Origin: Brachynemurus nebulosus
Lineage: Eukaryota > Arthropoda > Insecta > Neuroptera > Myrmeleontidae
Reading direction: 5' to 3'
Assembly (NCBI GenBank): GCA_035578155.1
Contig: JAPWDM010000021.1
Coordinates: 4,817,704-4,881,703 of the forward strand
Length of the DNA: 64,000 nucleotides
The position numbers and the translations under genes were made by a program. The notes below the pieces were generated by a model. That model saw nothing but the letters and a program-made list of their open reading frames with translations, had not been told where the DNA came from and ran no database searches. Below are positions 35,011 to 49,753 of this stretch, piece after piece. Positions within the stretch are counted from its first letter, which is position 1. Each line of letters starts with the position of its first letter.

Positions 35011-36311
35011 TGCATATAGAACTTCAGCCGACATAAAAATTGGCATAAAATCCGGCATATTATGATATAATGAAAACAAGACCTAAAGAATGAAAAGAAT
35101 AAAAAAACATTTGAAATTTTGCAACAAGGTAGCACTGGTATCTTTTGCACAAAGAATCGTTTTTAGAGTGAATTAAGTTCGGTATTTTTGTATTTTTGTT
35201 CCCACAAATAAACGTAATTGCAAAAAGATACAATAATGTGTTGATACTTAAATATCCAGTATCCCTGTTCATTGTATAGACTGTTCTATCGTGGCTTAGT
35301 TGACCCCCAAATAAAATTCATGTTATCGCAAGAAAAAAAATTTATAGATTTCATTAAACTATATGATGTCAGTGGTTTAGAATTAATGGCCTTTAATTTG
35401 ATTTATGATATGTTGGGGAATGATTCAAGTGGTTGCTAGTAAGGAACTACGCACTTAAAAATAAATCAATTTCTCTATCAATATTGGTCATTGAAGTATT
35501 TTTCTTTTTTAAGTAATGTGTTTTACGTGATGAATTTTCAAATTTTGTTTTAAATAAAACGAAAGCTCTGAATAATTCCAAATTTTAACCGTAACTACCG
35601 GATATTCGGAACCGAAATTTCATCCAGTATAAGAGTTTCGGACAATTATAAGCAACTGTGGTTGAAAGACGAAGTTTAAATCGAAGAAAATTTTTGTTAC
35701 ATATAATTTTTTGACAAATTTTAATTAGTTCGTGTCTGACGCTAGATTTTGTGATCCGCTGGGCAAACGTGCCGTTTCTCTGTCGTAGTATCCTGCATAA
35801 CATAGCGAATTTCTGGACACAAAAATTTCTCGAATACCCGTTTACATAGGATAATAGTTTAAAAACGTATCTTATGTAATTTTTCCGCGTTTTCCTATGG
35901 TGTAAAAAAATTTCGAAAAATTTAAATTTTGGTAAGAGACTCTTTTCGGAGGTTCCAAGCATCAGACTCAGGCTCTAATAGCAGAATTTTCCATTCGGAA
36001 ATTTGCTAAAAAACGAAATTTTGTTGGTTCAGATTGAGCGAAGGAAGGAAATTGTTTTGTGATAAAGGTGATAGTACACGGAGAGAAAAATCATATAATT
36101 TATAATTTCAGAAAAATTATTGCCGTACTCTTTCATTTGCGCATCTGACCTGCAACCTTATGTTGCTTCGGCTGTACCTGTAAAAACTTCGAATATGCCC
36201 GATCTTTTCCGACCTTTGATTCTTTATGATCCATACAAAAATGATTGGCAACAATATATCCTAACAATATTAATAGATTTGAGCGTTACTTTATGGTATT
36301 CCATATTTGTC
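35011..36311. other. No supported gene; one unassigned ORF and one MITE tip
   Basis: A 125-codon minus-strand frame (35585-35962) is basic and aromatic-rich with no known motif; I do not support it as a gene. A TA-flanked CACGGAGAGAAAA tip at about 36076 matches the MITE at 22.19 kb, but no partner end was found. Confidence 0.4.
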
Positions 36312-36431
36312 AATAATAAACAAATATTTTACTTCGCAAAAATACCACTTTTATTTTGAAACTGTGACAATATTGTCACAGTTTCAAAATAAAAGTGGTA
36401 TTTTTGCGAAGTAATCTATTTGTTTATTATT
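36312..36431. repeat. 120-bp near-perfect palindrome
   Basis: Inverted arms of about 60 bases meet at CAATATTG (centre about 36371) with almost no loop and only one or two mismatches. The DNA would extrude as a cruciform or fold as a long hairpin RNA. It may be the core of a MITE related to the CACGGAGAG tip at 36076. Confidence 0.8.
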
Positions 36432-38164
<1,733 letters not shown>

Positions 38165-38243
38165 AAATCAACATACATGTATGGTATGATATATGAATAC
38201 TGTATGTTTGTCTTGCAAGGGACCCTAACCTCACTTTCTACTT

Positions 38244-38447
38244 GTTATTCCTTTGATACCTTCAGATTTAGAGGTCGATCCAGTTGTTAAATTTGGAGAG
38301 GTCACATTTTTTAAAAAGAATATTTCCAAATTATCATTAATGCTACAGTCAAATTCAACTGCCATTGTGCACAGCAGTCCCGGACCCACCATCAGCGGGC
38401 TAATCCAGATTTGTAAGAATATCTGGAATGGAACTAGTGAAAACTGA
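38244..38447 (+). other. Possible exon with an ASH/MSP-like segment
   Basis: A pyrimidine-rich stretch ending in CAG (about 38266-38268) is followed by an open plus-strand frame reading DLEVDPVVKFGEVTF and LSLMLQSNSTAIV to a stop at 38445-38447. The FGEV...L.L.SNST spacing resembles ASH/Hydin-type immunoglobulin-like domains of ciliary proteins. The match is short and by eye. It may be an isolated exon of a host gene, or a pseudogene. Confidence 0.25.
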
Positions 38448-38540
38448 TGAAAAGTTTGATTTTTTTTCGTTTGGGGCGGTGATGTTATGATGTACATACT
38501 GGAGAAAAGCGGGTGCGAGACATACGTAGAAACGTATTCT

Positions 38541-39619
38541 AAAATGGATAAACTCGCCATGTTGTCCGCGACCAGATCGTATTACCTCAAATTCATTCGT
38601 GAATTAGGTAAAATAATTGTACAGAAAGCGAAAGAGTTTAAAAGGCCGAGGAGCGACAGACGTGGCGAAATGGATCAACTCGCCATGTTGTCCGCGACCA
38701 GGTCGTATTACCTCAAGCTCATTATTGAATTCGGTAAAATTATATAGAAAGCGAACGAGTTTAAGAGGCCGAGGAGCGACAGACATGGCGAAATGGATCA
38801 ACTCGCCATGTTGTCCGCGACCGGGTCGTATTACCTCAAGTTCATTATTAAATTAGGCAAAATTGTATAGAAAACTAACGAGTTTAAGAGGCCGAGGAGC
38901 GACAAACGTGGCGAATTGGATCAACTTGCCATGTTGCCCGCGACCAGGTCGTATAACCTCAAGCTCATTCTTGAATCCGGTACTTGACTGTATTTAAAAT
39001 TTGTGTCAAATGTTAAATAATTAATTCTATGCATTATGATTACATGTGTCCAATTTTAATGATGAAACATAAAAAAATTGATAACTATTTAGAAATTTTA
39101 CTTTGAAAATCGCCATTTTTAACAAATATTCAAGTAAGTGAAAACGCGCCATTTCTTGAATATGACGTAATATTTTGTAGCTAGATATGTCGATTTTGAT
39201 AATTTTTATCGGTGAGGTGAAATTGTGTTTTCTTTTGAATATTTCTATTAGCTTAGATATATAGTAATAGTAATCGACCAGAATTCTAATAAATAATAAA
39301 TACTTACTTTTACTTTGACATCTTAGGAATATAATCAAAGTTTTGAATTTATAAATATTGACGTTGACGTTTAGTTGCTTCAAACTGTGACGTCACTATA
39401 CCGGGGTGTTTTTCCCGCCTTTTTCTCATTTAAAATTATAGCGTTATTTTTTTTGATGATTTTTTACAGAATCTGTCGAAGATAAAAAAATTTCTTAACT
39501 GATATGGAAAAACAATGTTTTCGGAATATTTTTGTAACTTCAGTCAAGTACCCTATTAGGTAAAATTGTATAGAAAGCGAAAGAGTTTAAGAGGCCAAGG
39601 ATCGACAGACGTGGCCAAA
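38541..39619 (+). repeat. Minisatellite of about 123-bp units, split by a MITE
   Basis: About 3.6 consecutive units (38541-38978) share AACTCGCCATGTTGTCCGCG and AGGCCGAGGAGCGACAGAC, with spacings of 126, 123 and 123 bases. The array resumes at 39553-39619 after a MITE. Unit length is near a multiple of three, so frames stay open through adjacent units, giving spurious ORFs on both strands. GC content is higher than in the flanks. Confidence 0.85.
38979..39552. mobile_element. MITE with GGTACTTGACTG tips inside the minisatellite
   Basis: Perfect 12-bp inverted tips GGTACTTGACTG (38979-38990) and CAGTCAAGTACC (39541-39552) interrupt a minisatellite unit. The target duplication is unclear. A 118-codon minus-strand frame inside (39027-39383) has no motif and is probably chance. 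Confidence 0.7.
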
Positions 39620-40503
39620 GAAGTTAGTACCTGCTGAAGAAAATTTGTAACAGTTTTAGTCTATTTTTTAGTCTATTTCGTTTTGCCTCCGTCATTTTAG
39701 TTTTTGCGCAGTTGGATTTTTTGACTTTTTGCTTCAGATTTTTTGGTTTGGATTTATATTTTAATGTTTGTGATGGACAATTTTGCGATACTATTGCAAA
39801 ATGTAAAATAATATTTTCAATACTATGCTTTTTGATGATATCCTAAATTGTCAATACAAACTGTTCGAGTTTCTTAAACGCTATTTACAACTGCGTGTTA
39901 AATTCGATTTTTTCCGAATATCAATCCCATGAATATAAACACCTGGTTTAGGTTTTGTGTGGATATCAAGAGGTTTGAGAGGTGTTAATACACGAACAGA
40001 GTGGCAAAATACCATCCTGTTCGAATTACAACAAATTACTGTGGAAGGGTAAATCCCAGAATTATGTCCCGATATCACTAACGATACCAAATATATGAAC
40101 GTGAACTGTGAATTGTAAACAGAATATAACACTAAGCTTAACAAGTCAACGTAGCTTTTAATATCGGCTACTTCGCATTTTCCTACGAGAAAAACGATTT
40201 CGAATTTTTTTTCTCGATATACTTTTTTATAGATATTTTTTGACAATTCAAGTGAGACATTTCAACATTTGGATGAGTTTTGGGTTGGTTTTCACACCTT
40301 AAAATTACAGTGATGACAGTTTAGGTCAAGTTCAAGTCGAAGTTGAGTGGTCAGTTGAGTCATTTGCTTGGAATTTGTATTGTATAGTACGCATAATAAA
40401 AGTTCATGTTATCATCCGGCAAACTCCTTAGATTTTGTTTAAAACTTTTTTTTTTTTGTACGATAGGGAAATAGTAATATTTGCATTTTAAAATTTTGCG
40501 TTA
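39620..40503. other. Mostly non-coding; one unassigned 121-codon ORF
   Basis: The minus-strand frame at 39881-40246 reads a fairly normal peptide (VSLVISGHNSGIYPSTVICC, VRVLTPLKPLDIHTKPKPG) with no motif I recognise. It could be a relic or chance; not called as a gene. Confidence 0.3.
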
Positions 40504-41510
40504 CCATTTGCTGATATTTGGCTTTGGTTGATGGTTTTAATGATCACGTTGACGCTACTTTTCATCCATAAATGGTTATTTTTTATGCTTTACGTTTAGC
40601 GGCAATAACTCGAAAAATAAAATAGTAGTTTGAGGCGCTACCATTTGCTGATATTTGGCTTTGGTTGATGGTTTTAATGATCACGTTGACGATACTTTTC
40701 ACCCATAGACAGTTATTTTTTATGCTTTACGTTTAGCGGCAATAATTCGAAAAATAAAATAGTAGTTTGAGGCGCTACCATTTGCTGATATTTGGCTTTG
40801 GTTGATGACTTTAATGATGACATTGACGATAATTTGTATCTATTTGTGGTTATCTTTTATCCTTTACGTTCTAGGGACATATAATTCCAAAATCCAGAAA
40901 TAAGGCGCTACCATTTGCTGATATTTGGTTTTGGTTGATGGTTTTAATGATCACGTTGACGATACTTTACACCCATAGACAGTTATTTTTTATGCTTTAC
41001 GTTTAGCGGCAATAATTCGAAAAATAAAATAGTAGTTTGAGGCGCTACCATTTGCTGATATTTGGCTTTTGTTGATGGTTTTAATGATCACATTGGCGAT
41101 ACTTTTCATCCATAGATGGTTCCTTTTTATGCTTTACGTTTAGCGGCAATGATTCGAAAAATAAAATAGTAGTTGAAGCGCTACCATTTGCTGATATTTG
41201 GCTTTTGTTGGTGGTTTTAATGATCACATTGGCGATACTTTTCATCCATAGATGGTTAATTTTTATGCTTTACAGTTAGCGGTAATAATTCGAAAAGTAA
41301 AATAGTAGTTTGAGGCGCTACCATTTGCTGATATTTTCCGTTGGTTGATGACCTTAATGATGACATTGACGATAATTTGTATCTATGGGTTGTTATCTTT
41401 TATGCTTTACGTTTTAGGGACATATAATTCCAAAATCGAGAAATAAGACGGTACCATTTGCTGATATTTGGCTTTGGTTGATGGTTTTATTGATGATCCC
41501 TTCATAAATG
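40504..41510 (+). repeat. Satellite block 1 (137/133-bp units)
   Basis: Tandem units all contain gctaccatttgctgatattt. Anchor positions 40504, 40641, 40778, 40911, 41048, 41184, 41321 and 41454 give spacings of 137, 137, 133, 137, 136, 137 and 133. Type A units (136-137) carry gcggcaataattcgaaaaat. Type B units (133) carry ttagggacatataattccaaa. Order is A-A-B-A-A-A-B. Confidence 0.92.
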
Positions 41511-44412
41511 TATTTCTTGCATATTGCAGTTATACTTTTTGTCCAGGGCATCCATGTGATGGCTCATTCCTTTCTGGGAACTGGGGCTTATGAAGTTCAC
41601 AAACATATGATCGTTTCCGTTTCTTCATATTGTATATCAAACGAAGTATCAACTTATAGAACAAAATTATTTTGATCGTGTAACTTCGGTATGAACCGGA
41701 CCGAGTTGACTCTATACGATTTTTTGGGGATATAACCGGGGAGTGAGAGAAACTCCAACTGCCATAATAGTAACACTTTTATACGTGTGTAATATTGTAA
41801 TTATTGAACGCATTTATAAAACTGGCGACTGCAGATGTAGGTACCAATGTTGCGTTGCTATAGATGGCATTACTTATTCATTGTATTGTAAACGAAATGT
41901 ACGATACGAAATTAGACATTGAAAATATGCTAGGCACATCGCAAATATAATTGTGGCGAATTACGTGGTACATATTACGTGATACATAGTTGCAATATTA
42001 CAAGTATAAAACTCTGCCGTGCTTGAATCGTCGCGTACACACATAGAGAGTGGTACGCTCGCCTAACACTAACAATTATCTGACAAATAAGATATTCAAA
42101 ATATTATCTTTTTATTGTTTTAAAACGGCCATTATTCAAATGAGATATTTGACTGTCAACGTGTTAAGCCAACAGCCCGAAATTGTTAACTGTATTCATT
42201 TTTAACATCTACGTCGGCTTTTTTGATGTCGCCAAAACGTAAGAATTTCGTTTAAGTACTAGATTTATGAAAATTAACATTTCCCTATGGTTGAGCCTTC
42301 TTTTTATTATATCCATATGAGTTAACCCCTTTAGTACCGCCATATATTCCAATATTTTAAATAAAAAATTTAATATCTCTGTAAGTATAATTGCAAGTTT
42401 GGTACGTTTTGCTTAATTTATTTACAACATGATCACTCTTTACGGCACTGCCTTCAGTTACCTATATAAGACAATATACGTTCGGCGTAAAATTAGTATG
42501 ACGAGCTGAGGTGGTCATTAGTCCTATAGGCGTTAATAGCTGGAAATATAGAAAGAAAAAACATTAGTAAATTTTCAATTTCAGAACCACATTACAAAAA
42601 CATGTCTAAATAATGATTTACCTTCCTATACCATCCATGTCAGTATTCATATAAACTAAATAGCGAATGATTATAAATTAGTGATTTTCATCGAATCCTG
42701 ATGTTTTTGGGTCAGAGTTGGTGTTATAACATGAAAATTTTTTTGTATATTCTGTCTTTAACTTGTTTTTTAAAATCGATGAAATTTGGACGAATGGTAT
42801 TATAAGAGGTCGTCATTTTCCTAAGAACCAAATTGTTTTCATAAATCTTTTGACCTAGAAAATTTCTTGTCCTCAACAAGATGTCTCAACGAGCCTCGAA
42901 AAATTTTATGGAATAATTTACAACAATTTTGATTGTAACTATTGAACGGAATGTCCCTTTTCATTGTTTTTTTTTAACCTCTACCCCCTTCCCCCCAGTA
43001 AATTTTAAAACAAGGGACGGCGTGCTACAACTGCATTGTCATATTTTTTATTGCAATCTGTACCTTGCTTCGATCCGACTAGAACAATTACTCACATCAG
43101 GGCTTCCATTAGTGGTCGTAAATTTTTTTTGATTTTGTTACACTGGGCTCTTAAAATCCACCGAAATTTTTTTCATATGTGTCTGTTGGTCTTTCAATTG
43201 GCCAAGATATTCATTTTGAGCTCTTTGTAGATTCCCAGATCTTCTCAAATGCAATAAAAAACCAATTTTTAAGTTCACATATTCACAATTTTTTACGTTA
43301 CGTTCACATCTCAAATTGTAATACTCGAACGCAGATCATTTAATTATGTAAGATAATTTTCAAAATAAATTTTACATTAAAAAGAGGAAAAGTTGTCAAG
43401 TCGAAAAGATAGTTTCCGTTTGTTTAAACGTTCTGGATTCTTAATTTGTGTTCGTTATCGCGTCTGTTACCGTTTCCACGTTGCTGCTGTTAAAAAAATA
43501 TGAAACACTGGAAAAAAATACGAACAAACTGGAAACGATAGCGTAACGAGTTACCGCCGCGATGTTTGGTGATGAATATTTCCCTACCTTTAAATATGAA
43601 TACTTAACAAACCGAGCAGTGTTTAGCTTTTTCAACTGTGCGATGTAGAAAGCCACGTTTAATACACGGTTTTGTTCGCTGTATAAAAATTGTCAGTTAT
43701 GATTTTTTTTAATCTTTCAAAATACAAGGTGCTTTAGGAACAGTACTATTTTAATTACTTCTCTAGGAGTGTTGAAATGTTGATGGTTTATTACTTTTCC
43801 GGCCACGTAGCGTGGGCTATATGGTGGGTCTTGACGTTTTGGGCCTAAAGAACCCAGAAACCAAAAAATTCGGATATTAATGAATACCTTCAAGTCTATT
43901 GGCGTTAGAGGGACAATATGGGGCATTTCTTGATAAAAATAGATGAAATTTAGATCAAAGTTAAGAATTTTTAGACCGAATTCTTATCAGAACTGAAAAA
44001 ATTTCGCGACGTTTAGTGTTGTATAAATTTTAGCCTGTAAAATGTTCTCATTAATTTGTGGAAAAAAGGCTCTTTGGAATTTTGAAAATTTTATTGTCGC
44101 AATTTAGTGTTTTCCCGAATCACGTTCAAATAAAGTATTGATTATCAACGTATGAAAAGGACTGAACATGACATTAAATGATTTTAATCCAAATGTTTAG
44201 CAATTGCTTTAATCTCAACATGTATAATAATCAGTTTTATAAACAGTAATTAGTCACTGCTTAGTATTTTTCAAAAAACTCGATTTTAGTATCACAATTC
44301 TTCGCAAAAGTTTTTGTTATCTTTTGGCAATTTTCTTGGACTTCACGATATCTTCATCTACATGATACATCTGACAATCATTCAGATACTAGTACCGTTA
44401 AAATTAAGCGCT
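41511..44412. other. Spacer between satellite blocks, no gene seen
   Basis: 2.9 kb of unrelated AT-rich sequence. Frames at 42929-43132, 43441-43656 and 43717-43926 have no motif. It may be an insertion that split one array, but I could not find terminal repeats at the junctions. Confidence 0.4.
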
Positions 44413-47057
44413 ACCATTTGTCGATACTTCGCTTTTGTGATGGTTGTTTGTAGGTAGCACAGCTTCTTTTGCATGTCGACGTATTGTATATTTTCGTTTC
44501 CGGTGTCGCTCAAGTTCCGGTTTTGAAATGCTACCATTTGTTGATATTTCGCTTTCTTTTTTGATGGCTTTAATAATGACATTGATGATAATTTGTACCC
44601 ATAGTTGGTTATTCTTTATCCTTTATGTTTAGGGATATATTACAGTTCCAATATCGAAAATAAACTAGTACTTTTGAGGCGCTACCATTTGCTGATATTT
44701 GGCTTCTGTTTATGTTTTTAATGATCACATTGACGATACTTTTCATTCATAGATGGTTATTTTTTATGCTTTACGTTTAGCGGCAATAATTCGAAAAATA
44801 AAAATGTAGTTCGAGGCGCTACCATTTGCTGATATTGGGCTTTTGTTGATGGTTTTAATGATCACATTGATGATACTTTTCATCCATAGATGTTTATTTT
44901 TTATGCGTTACGTTTAGCGGCAATAATTCGAAAAATAAAATAGTAGTTTGGGACGCTACCATTTGCTGAAATTTGGCTTTAGTTGGTGGTTTCAATGATC
45001 ACATTGATAGATGGTTATTTTTTATGCTTTACGGTTAGCGGCAATAATTCGGAAATAAAATAGTAGTTTGAGGCGCTACCATTTGCTGATATTTTGCGTT
45101 GGTTAATGACCTTAATGAGGACGTTGACGATAATTTGTATCTATTGGTGGTTATCTTTTATCCTTTACATTTTGGGTACATATAATTACAAAATCGACAA
45201 ATAAGGCGCCACCATTTGCTGATAATTGGCTTTTGTTGATGGTTTTGATGATCACATTGACAATACTTTTCATCCATAGATGGTTATTTTTTATGCTTTA
45301 GCTTTAGCAGCAAAAATTCGAAAAATAAAATAGGAGTTTGAGGCGCTAACATTTGCTGATATTTGGCTTTGGTTGATGGTTTTAATGATCACATTGATAG
45401 ATGGTCATTTTTTATGGTTTACGTTTAGCGGCAATAATTTGAAAAATAAAATAGTAGTTTGAGGTGCTACCATTTGCTGATAATTTGCGTTGTTTGATGA
45501 CCTTAATGATGACGTTGACGATAATTAGTATCTATTGGTAGTTATCTTTTGTCCCTTACGTTTTAGGGACATATAATTCCAAAATCGACAAATAAGGCGC
45601 TACCATTTGCTGATATTTGGCTCTGGTTGATGGTTTTAATGATCACATTGATGATGCTTTGCATCCATAGATGGTGATTTTTTATGCTTTACGTTTAGCG
45701 GCAATAATTTGAAAAATAAAAATGTAGTTTGACGCGCTACCATTTGCTGATATTTGGCTTTTATTGATGGTTTTAATGATCACATTGACGATGCTTTTCA
45801 TCCATAGATGGTTATTTTTTATGCTTTACGTTTAGTGGCAATAATTCGAAAAACAAAACTGTAGTTTTAGGCGCTACTGTTTGCTGATATTTGGCTTTTG
45901 TTGATGGTTTTAATGATCACAATGACGATACTTTTCATCCATAGATGGTTTTCTTTTATGCTTTACGTTTAGCGGCAATAATTCGAAAAATAAAATAGTC
46001 GTTTGAGGCGCTAACATTTGCTGATATTTTGCGTTGGTTGATGACCATAATGATGACATTGACGATAATTTGTACCTATTGGTGGTTATCTTTTATCCCT
46101 TACGTTTTAGGGATATATAATTCCAAAATCCAGAAATAAGGCGCTACCATTTGGTGATATTTGGCTTTGGTTGATGGTTTTAATGATCACGTTGACGATA
46201 CTTTTCATCCATAAATGGTTATTTTTTATGCTTTACGTTTAGCGGCAATAATTCGAAAAATAAGACTGCTGTTTGAGACGCTACCATTTGCTGATATTTG
46301 GCTTTGGTTGATGGTTTTAATGATCTCATTGACGATACTTTTCATCCATAAATGGTTATTTTTATGCTTTACGTTTACCGGCAATAATTCGAAAAATAAA
46401 ACAGTAGCTTGATGCGCTACCATTTGCTGATACCTGGCTTACCTGGTCACATTGAAGATACTTTTCATCCATAGATGGTTATTTTTTATGCTTTACGTTT
46501 AGCGGCAATAATTCGAAAAATAAAATTGTAGTTTGAGGTGCTACCATTTGCTGATATTTGGCTTTGGTTGATGGTTTTAATGATCACATTAACGATACTT
46601 TTCATCCATGGATGGTTATTTTTTTTGCTTTACGTTTAGTGGCATTAATTCGAAAAATAAAATAGTAGTTTGAGGCGCTACCATTTGCTGATATTTGGCT
46701 TTGGTTGATGGTTTTAATGAACACATTGACGATAATCTCATCCAAAGATGGTTATTTTTTATGCTTTACGTTTAGCGGCAATAATTCCAAGAATATAATA
46801 GTAGTTTGAGGCGCTACCATTTGCTGATATTTGGCTTTGGTTGGTGGTTTTAATGATCAGATTGACGATACTTTTCATCCATAGATGGTTATTTTTTACG
46901 CTTTCCGGTTAGCGGTAATAATTCGAAAAAGAAAATAGTATTTTGAGGCGCTACCATATGCTGATATTTTGCGTTGGTTGATGACCTTAACGATGACGTT
47001 GACGATAATTTGTATCTGTTGGTGGTTATCTTTTATCCTTTACCTTTTAGGGACATA
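44413..47057 (+). repeat. Satellite block 2, about 20 units with higher-order pattern
   Basis: The first two units (44413, 44533) are diverged edge forms. From 44694 the order is a short A, then A, A' (120, internal deletion), B, A, A', B, A, A, A, B, A, A, short A, A, A, A and a truncated B. B units start at 45079, 45470, 46014 and 46954. The A-A'-B triplet occurs twice, so multi-unit segments were duplicated together. Open frames within are by-products of the repeat. Confidence 0.92.
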
Positions 47058-48576
47058 AGTAGTGTAGTGTGGGGGCTTCACCGGCCACCACCTTATGGAA
47101 AATTAACACTGCCCACCACCCACCACCTTATGGAGAAATAACATAACTATGTTGTGTAGATTGCCTATATTAATAAGTAATAATATTTAAAATATATAAA
47201 ATGCAGTCGGCTGGTGTATTCGATCTTTGGTACTTTATTTTACGAAGCGGGAGTGCTAACCACTACACTGTGACGTACACTGGCGCTGGATGTATTAAAT
47301 GTCGAATGTATTCTAACAATTAACATTTTGATCTGTATGTTAATTATGTGTACAAACGTGTTTCAACCAACTATTGCCTAAGGCGGTGAATGGCATTGCC
47401 AACAAATGTTAATATATAAATTATTTATTGCTACACATAAAACTTTCAAATAGGTTTTGCTCAAAGTTTTCCGTTCACGTGATAAAAATGGATATTCAAA
47501 TGTCAAATAATTTTTATGTCTTGTGGTAGTCGGTTATTTAAACATATATATCAAATAAATTTTCCGATCTTGCGGGTACCGGATATTTAACCATATGTAT
47601 GAAATAAATGTTTCAATTGCATCAGGCTAGGCGTAACCTTGATTGCACACATTGACGCCACATGATTTTCTAGAACAAATACTGGAAAATTCTTGTTTTG
47701 TAATCACATGTCTAATCAACGTAACTTTTTTCGATATAAACTTTCTATTACCTATTTTTAATAGTTCAGATCAATTTTTGACAATTAGCTAGTGTTAATT
47801 TTCATATATGTATGAATAAATTTTTCGTAATAATAAATTTTATAAAAACTTTCCGTGAAAAATTATTTTGTATACTGTTGTCTGTTCTTTACATGCATGT
47901 CCCTGTACAGTAATCATTTATAAGTGTTGTTTTGTAATACTTACATGTATAACTAGACAATTCACTGAAAAAAATACTACTGATTTTATTATCGTATTTA
48001 ACAAACTGGTTATAGTTAATAATCAAACGTTGACAACAATTCCATCATACTACACATGTATGTATACATATATGAACCGCCTGACAACAATTTGCAATTC
48101 AATAGCAATATACATGTATATATTACCCACATACGACCATTCGCTCTGACATTGTGACATTCTTTAGTAACATTGTGTTGGTACACTGCAACGATCTAGT
48201 GAACCAGATCTAATATACCAGATTGCATACATATATTATGTTTAGCCTATGAGTACTTTCACCACACTCCACATACATAGCGTTGTTTGGTTGAATACAA
48301 GAAACGATTTAAATATTATTAGTATTGTTGGTGGAATTTTTATAAAATTTTCTTATTGTGGTTACATACTTAAATATTTTCTGGGAATACAAATAATTTA
48401 AGGAACTTAATGGAATAGTACAATAATTACAAATTGTTTGTTATTTTAAAATTTTTTATCAATGAATTACGATTGGATTACATATGTGATATATATTTCT
48501 TAAATTCAAATGGATATGTACAACAATATCGAGACTTATTAGATTTTTCTTGTTATATTATTTAAAATAAAATCCA
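47058..48576. other. No gene seen
   Basis: Begins with two direct copies of ccaccaccttatggaraa (about 47085-47140), then AT-rich sequence. The frame at 47868-48149 has no motif. A Polinton left terminal repeat could lie here, but its partner would be outside the window. Confidence 0.4.
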
Positions 48577-49753
48577 CTAATTTCGATACTGTCGGCTTTC
48601 CTCTTTCGTGTTTTCGTCCAACATAATTTTCTGTAATGTTATTTTCATAAACTTTTCTCTTAATATATCTGTTTCCTCTATCGGTGTCGTCAAATTTACC
48701 AGTATTTTCATATCCTGTGTTGCATTTTCCATTGATTCGCTTTCTGTATATTCGGATCCATGATTACAGACGTTAGAATGGCTCGGATTGTTAATAAAAC
48801 TTCTTTTGGATAACCTTCCCGAGTATAAGAAACACACTCTCCTTGGTTCCTTAAATAAAGACTTTCCAAGATTATGTGCATGTTCTTCATATCCATCTTC
48901 TGTTTATGAGATGTAGCTTCTTTGAAGGCTGTATGCCAAAGGGATGTTACAGAGTAGGGAGCATCTACACCGTCTTTGGAAGTACCGGCAATCGTGGACG
49001 ACATGCAAGTGTTCAAAGTTTGGGATTTGGTGGTAGGAACAGATGACAAGTTCTCCACGATATTGCTGTCTAGTTCGTTCTTTAATTGTAGTAATATATT
49101 TTTCACTATCTGTATTGTTTCTGCAGGGAATAACCGTGTGCAAAATTCCTCGACGTTGTAGATCTTTAAAAATTTCTCCCAATTGGCAGGTAAATTTTTT
49201 TTCGATAGGAAGGTTTTTTGAAAATATTCGCTAATTGTCATTATTGCTTTTATCACATTTTTGTTTTGGTTCATTAATTTCGTTTTCAAAGTTGTAATCG
49301 AATGTAGCCAAAAATTCTGAAATTCGTAAGAATGGGCAAATATACATACAACAGTTAATCTTAATAATTTTTCGAAAGTTATATTTATAGCCATACCATC
49401 CAATTCATCCATTAATTTCTGTCTTTTAGTTTCAATATCATCATCTTCATCTGAACTTGATAGAGGTTGCTCCAATGGTCTTTTTAAATAGTCATTTATT
49501 TCGTGTTCTTCTTCTACGTCTGTCACATTGTCAACTTCGACATAATCTATTTTTTTCCATTTTTTATTTTAATTAAAGTTGTGAATTTTATCCAACTATC
49601 CGTATGATTATGCGAACTTTGTAATATTTCTTCAATATTATTAAAAATAAATTGTAAGAAATACTCACTGTCTAAATACCAGTAAAGTTCCCGGTAAGTT
49701 TTACAATTAATTAATTTTTTGCAAATAGGTGTATTAAGTTCTTGTTGCCACAT
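48577..49753 (-). pseudogene. Unrecognised gene divergent from the Polinton polB
   Basis: From the ATG at 49753 the minus strand encodes about 68 residues (helical, with ELYWYLDSEYFLQFIF). An A-run at about 49546-49553 then shifts the frame, and the second frame continues for about 280 residues to 48708: an acidic low-complexity segment (SSSDEDDD, then a basic ETKRQK possible nuclear signal), a helical central domain and a Ser/Thr-rich linker. A third frame (48577-48837) overlaps the end and may be the true C-terminus after another shift. No family is recognised. It lies 0.9 kb from polB, transcribed away from it, a common layout in Polintons. Polinton accessory cargo is the best guess; a host or other mobile gene is possible. 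Confidence 0.45.

Noticed and set aside
35585..35962. 125-codon minus-strand ORF
   Set aside because: No motif, biased composition, no start context; such lengths are expected by chance in 64 kb.
38487..38856. Overlapping ORFs repeating a MAKWINSPCC-type peptide
   Set aside because: Translation of the 123-bp minisatellite; no domain, and the frame shifts between units of 126 and 123 bases.
46215..46423. ORFs within the satellite on both strands
   Set aside because: They exist only because stop-free frames persist through repeated units; no conserved protein.
40504..47057. CRISPR-like array of regular repeats
   Set aside because: Units are contiguous tandem copies without unique spacers, in a eukaryotic transposon context.
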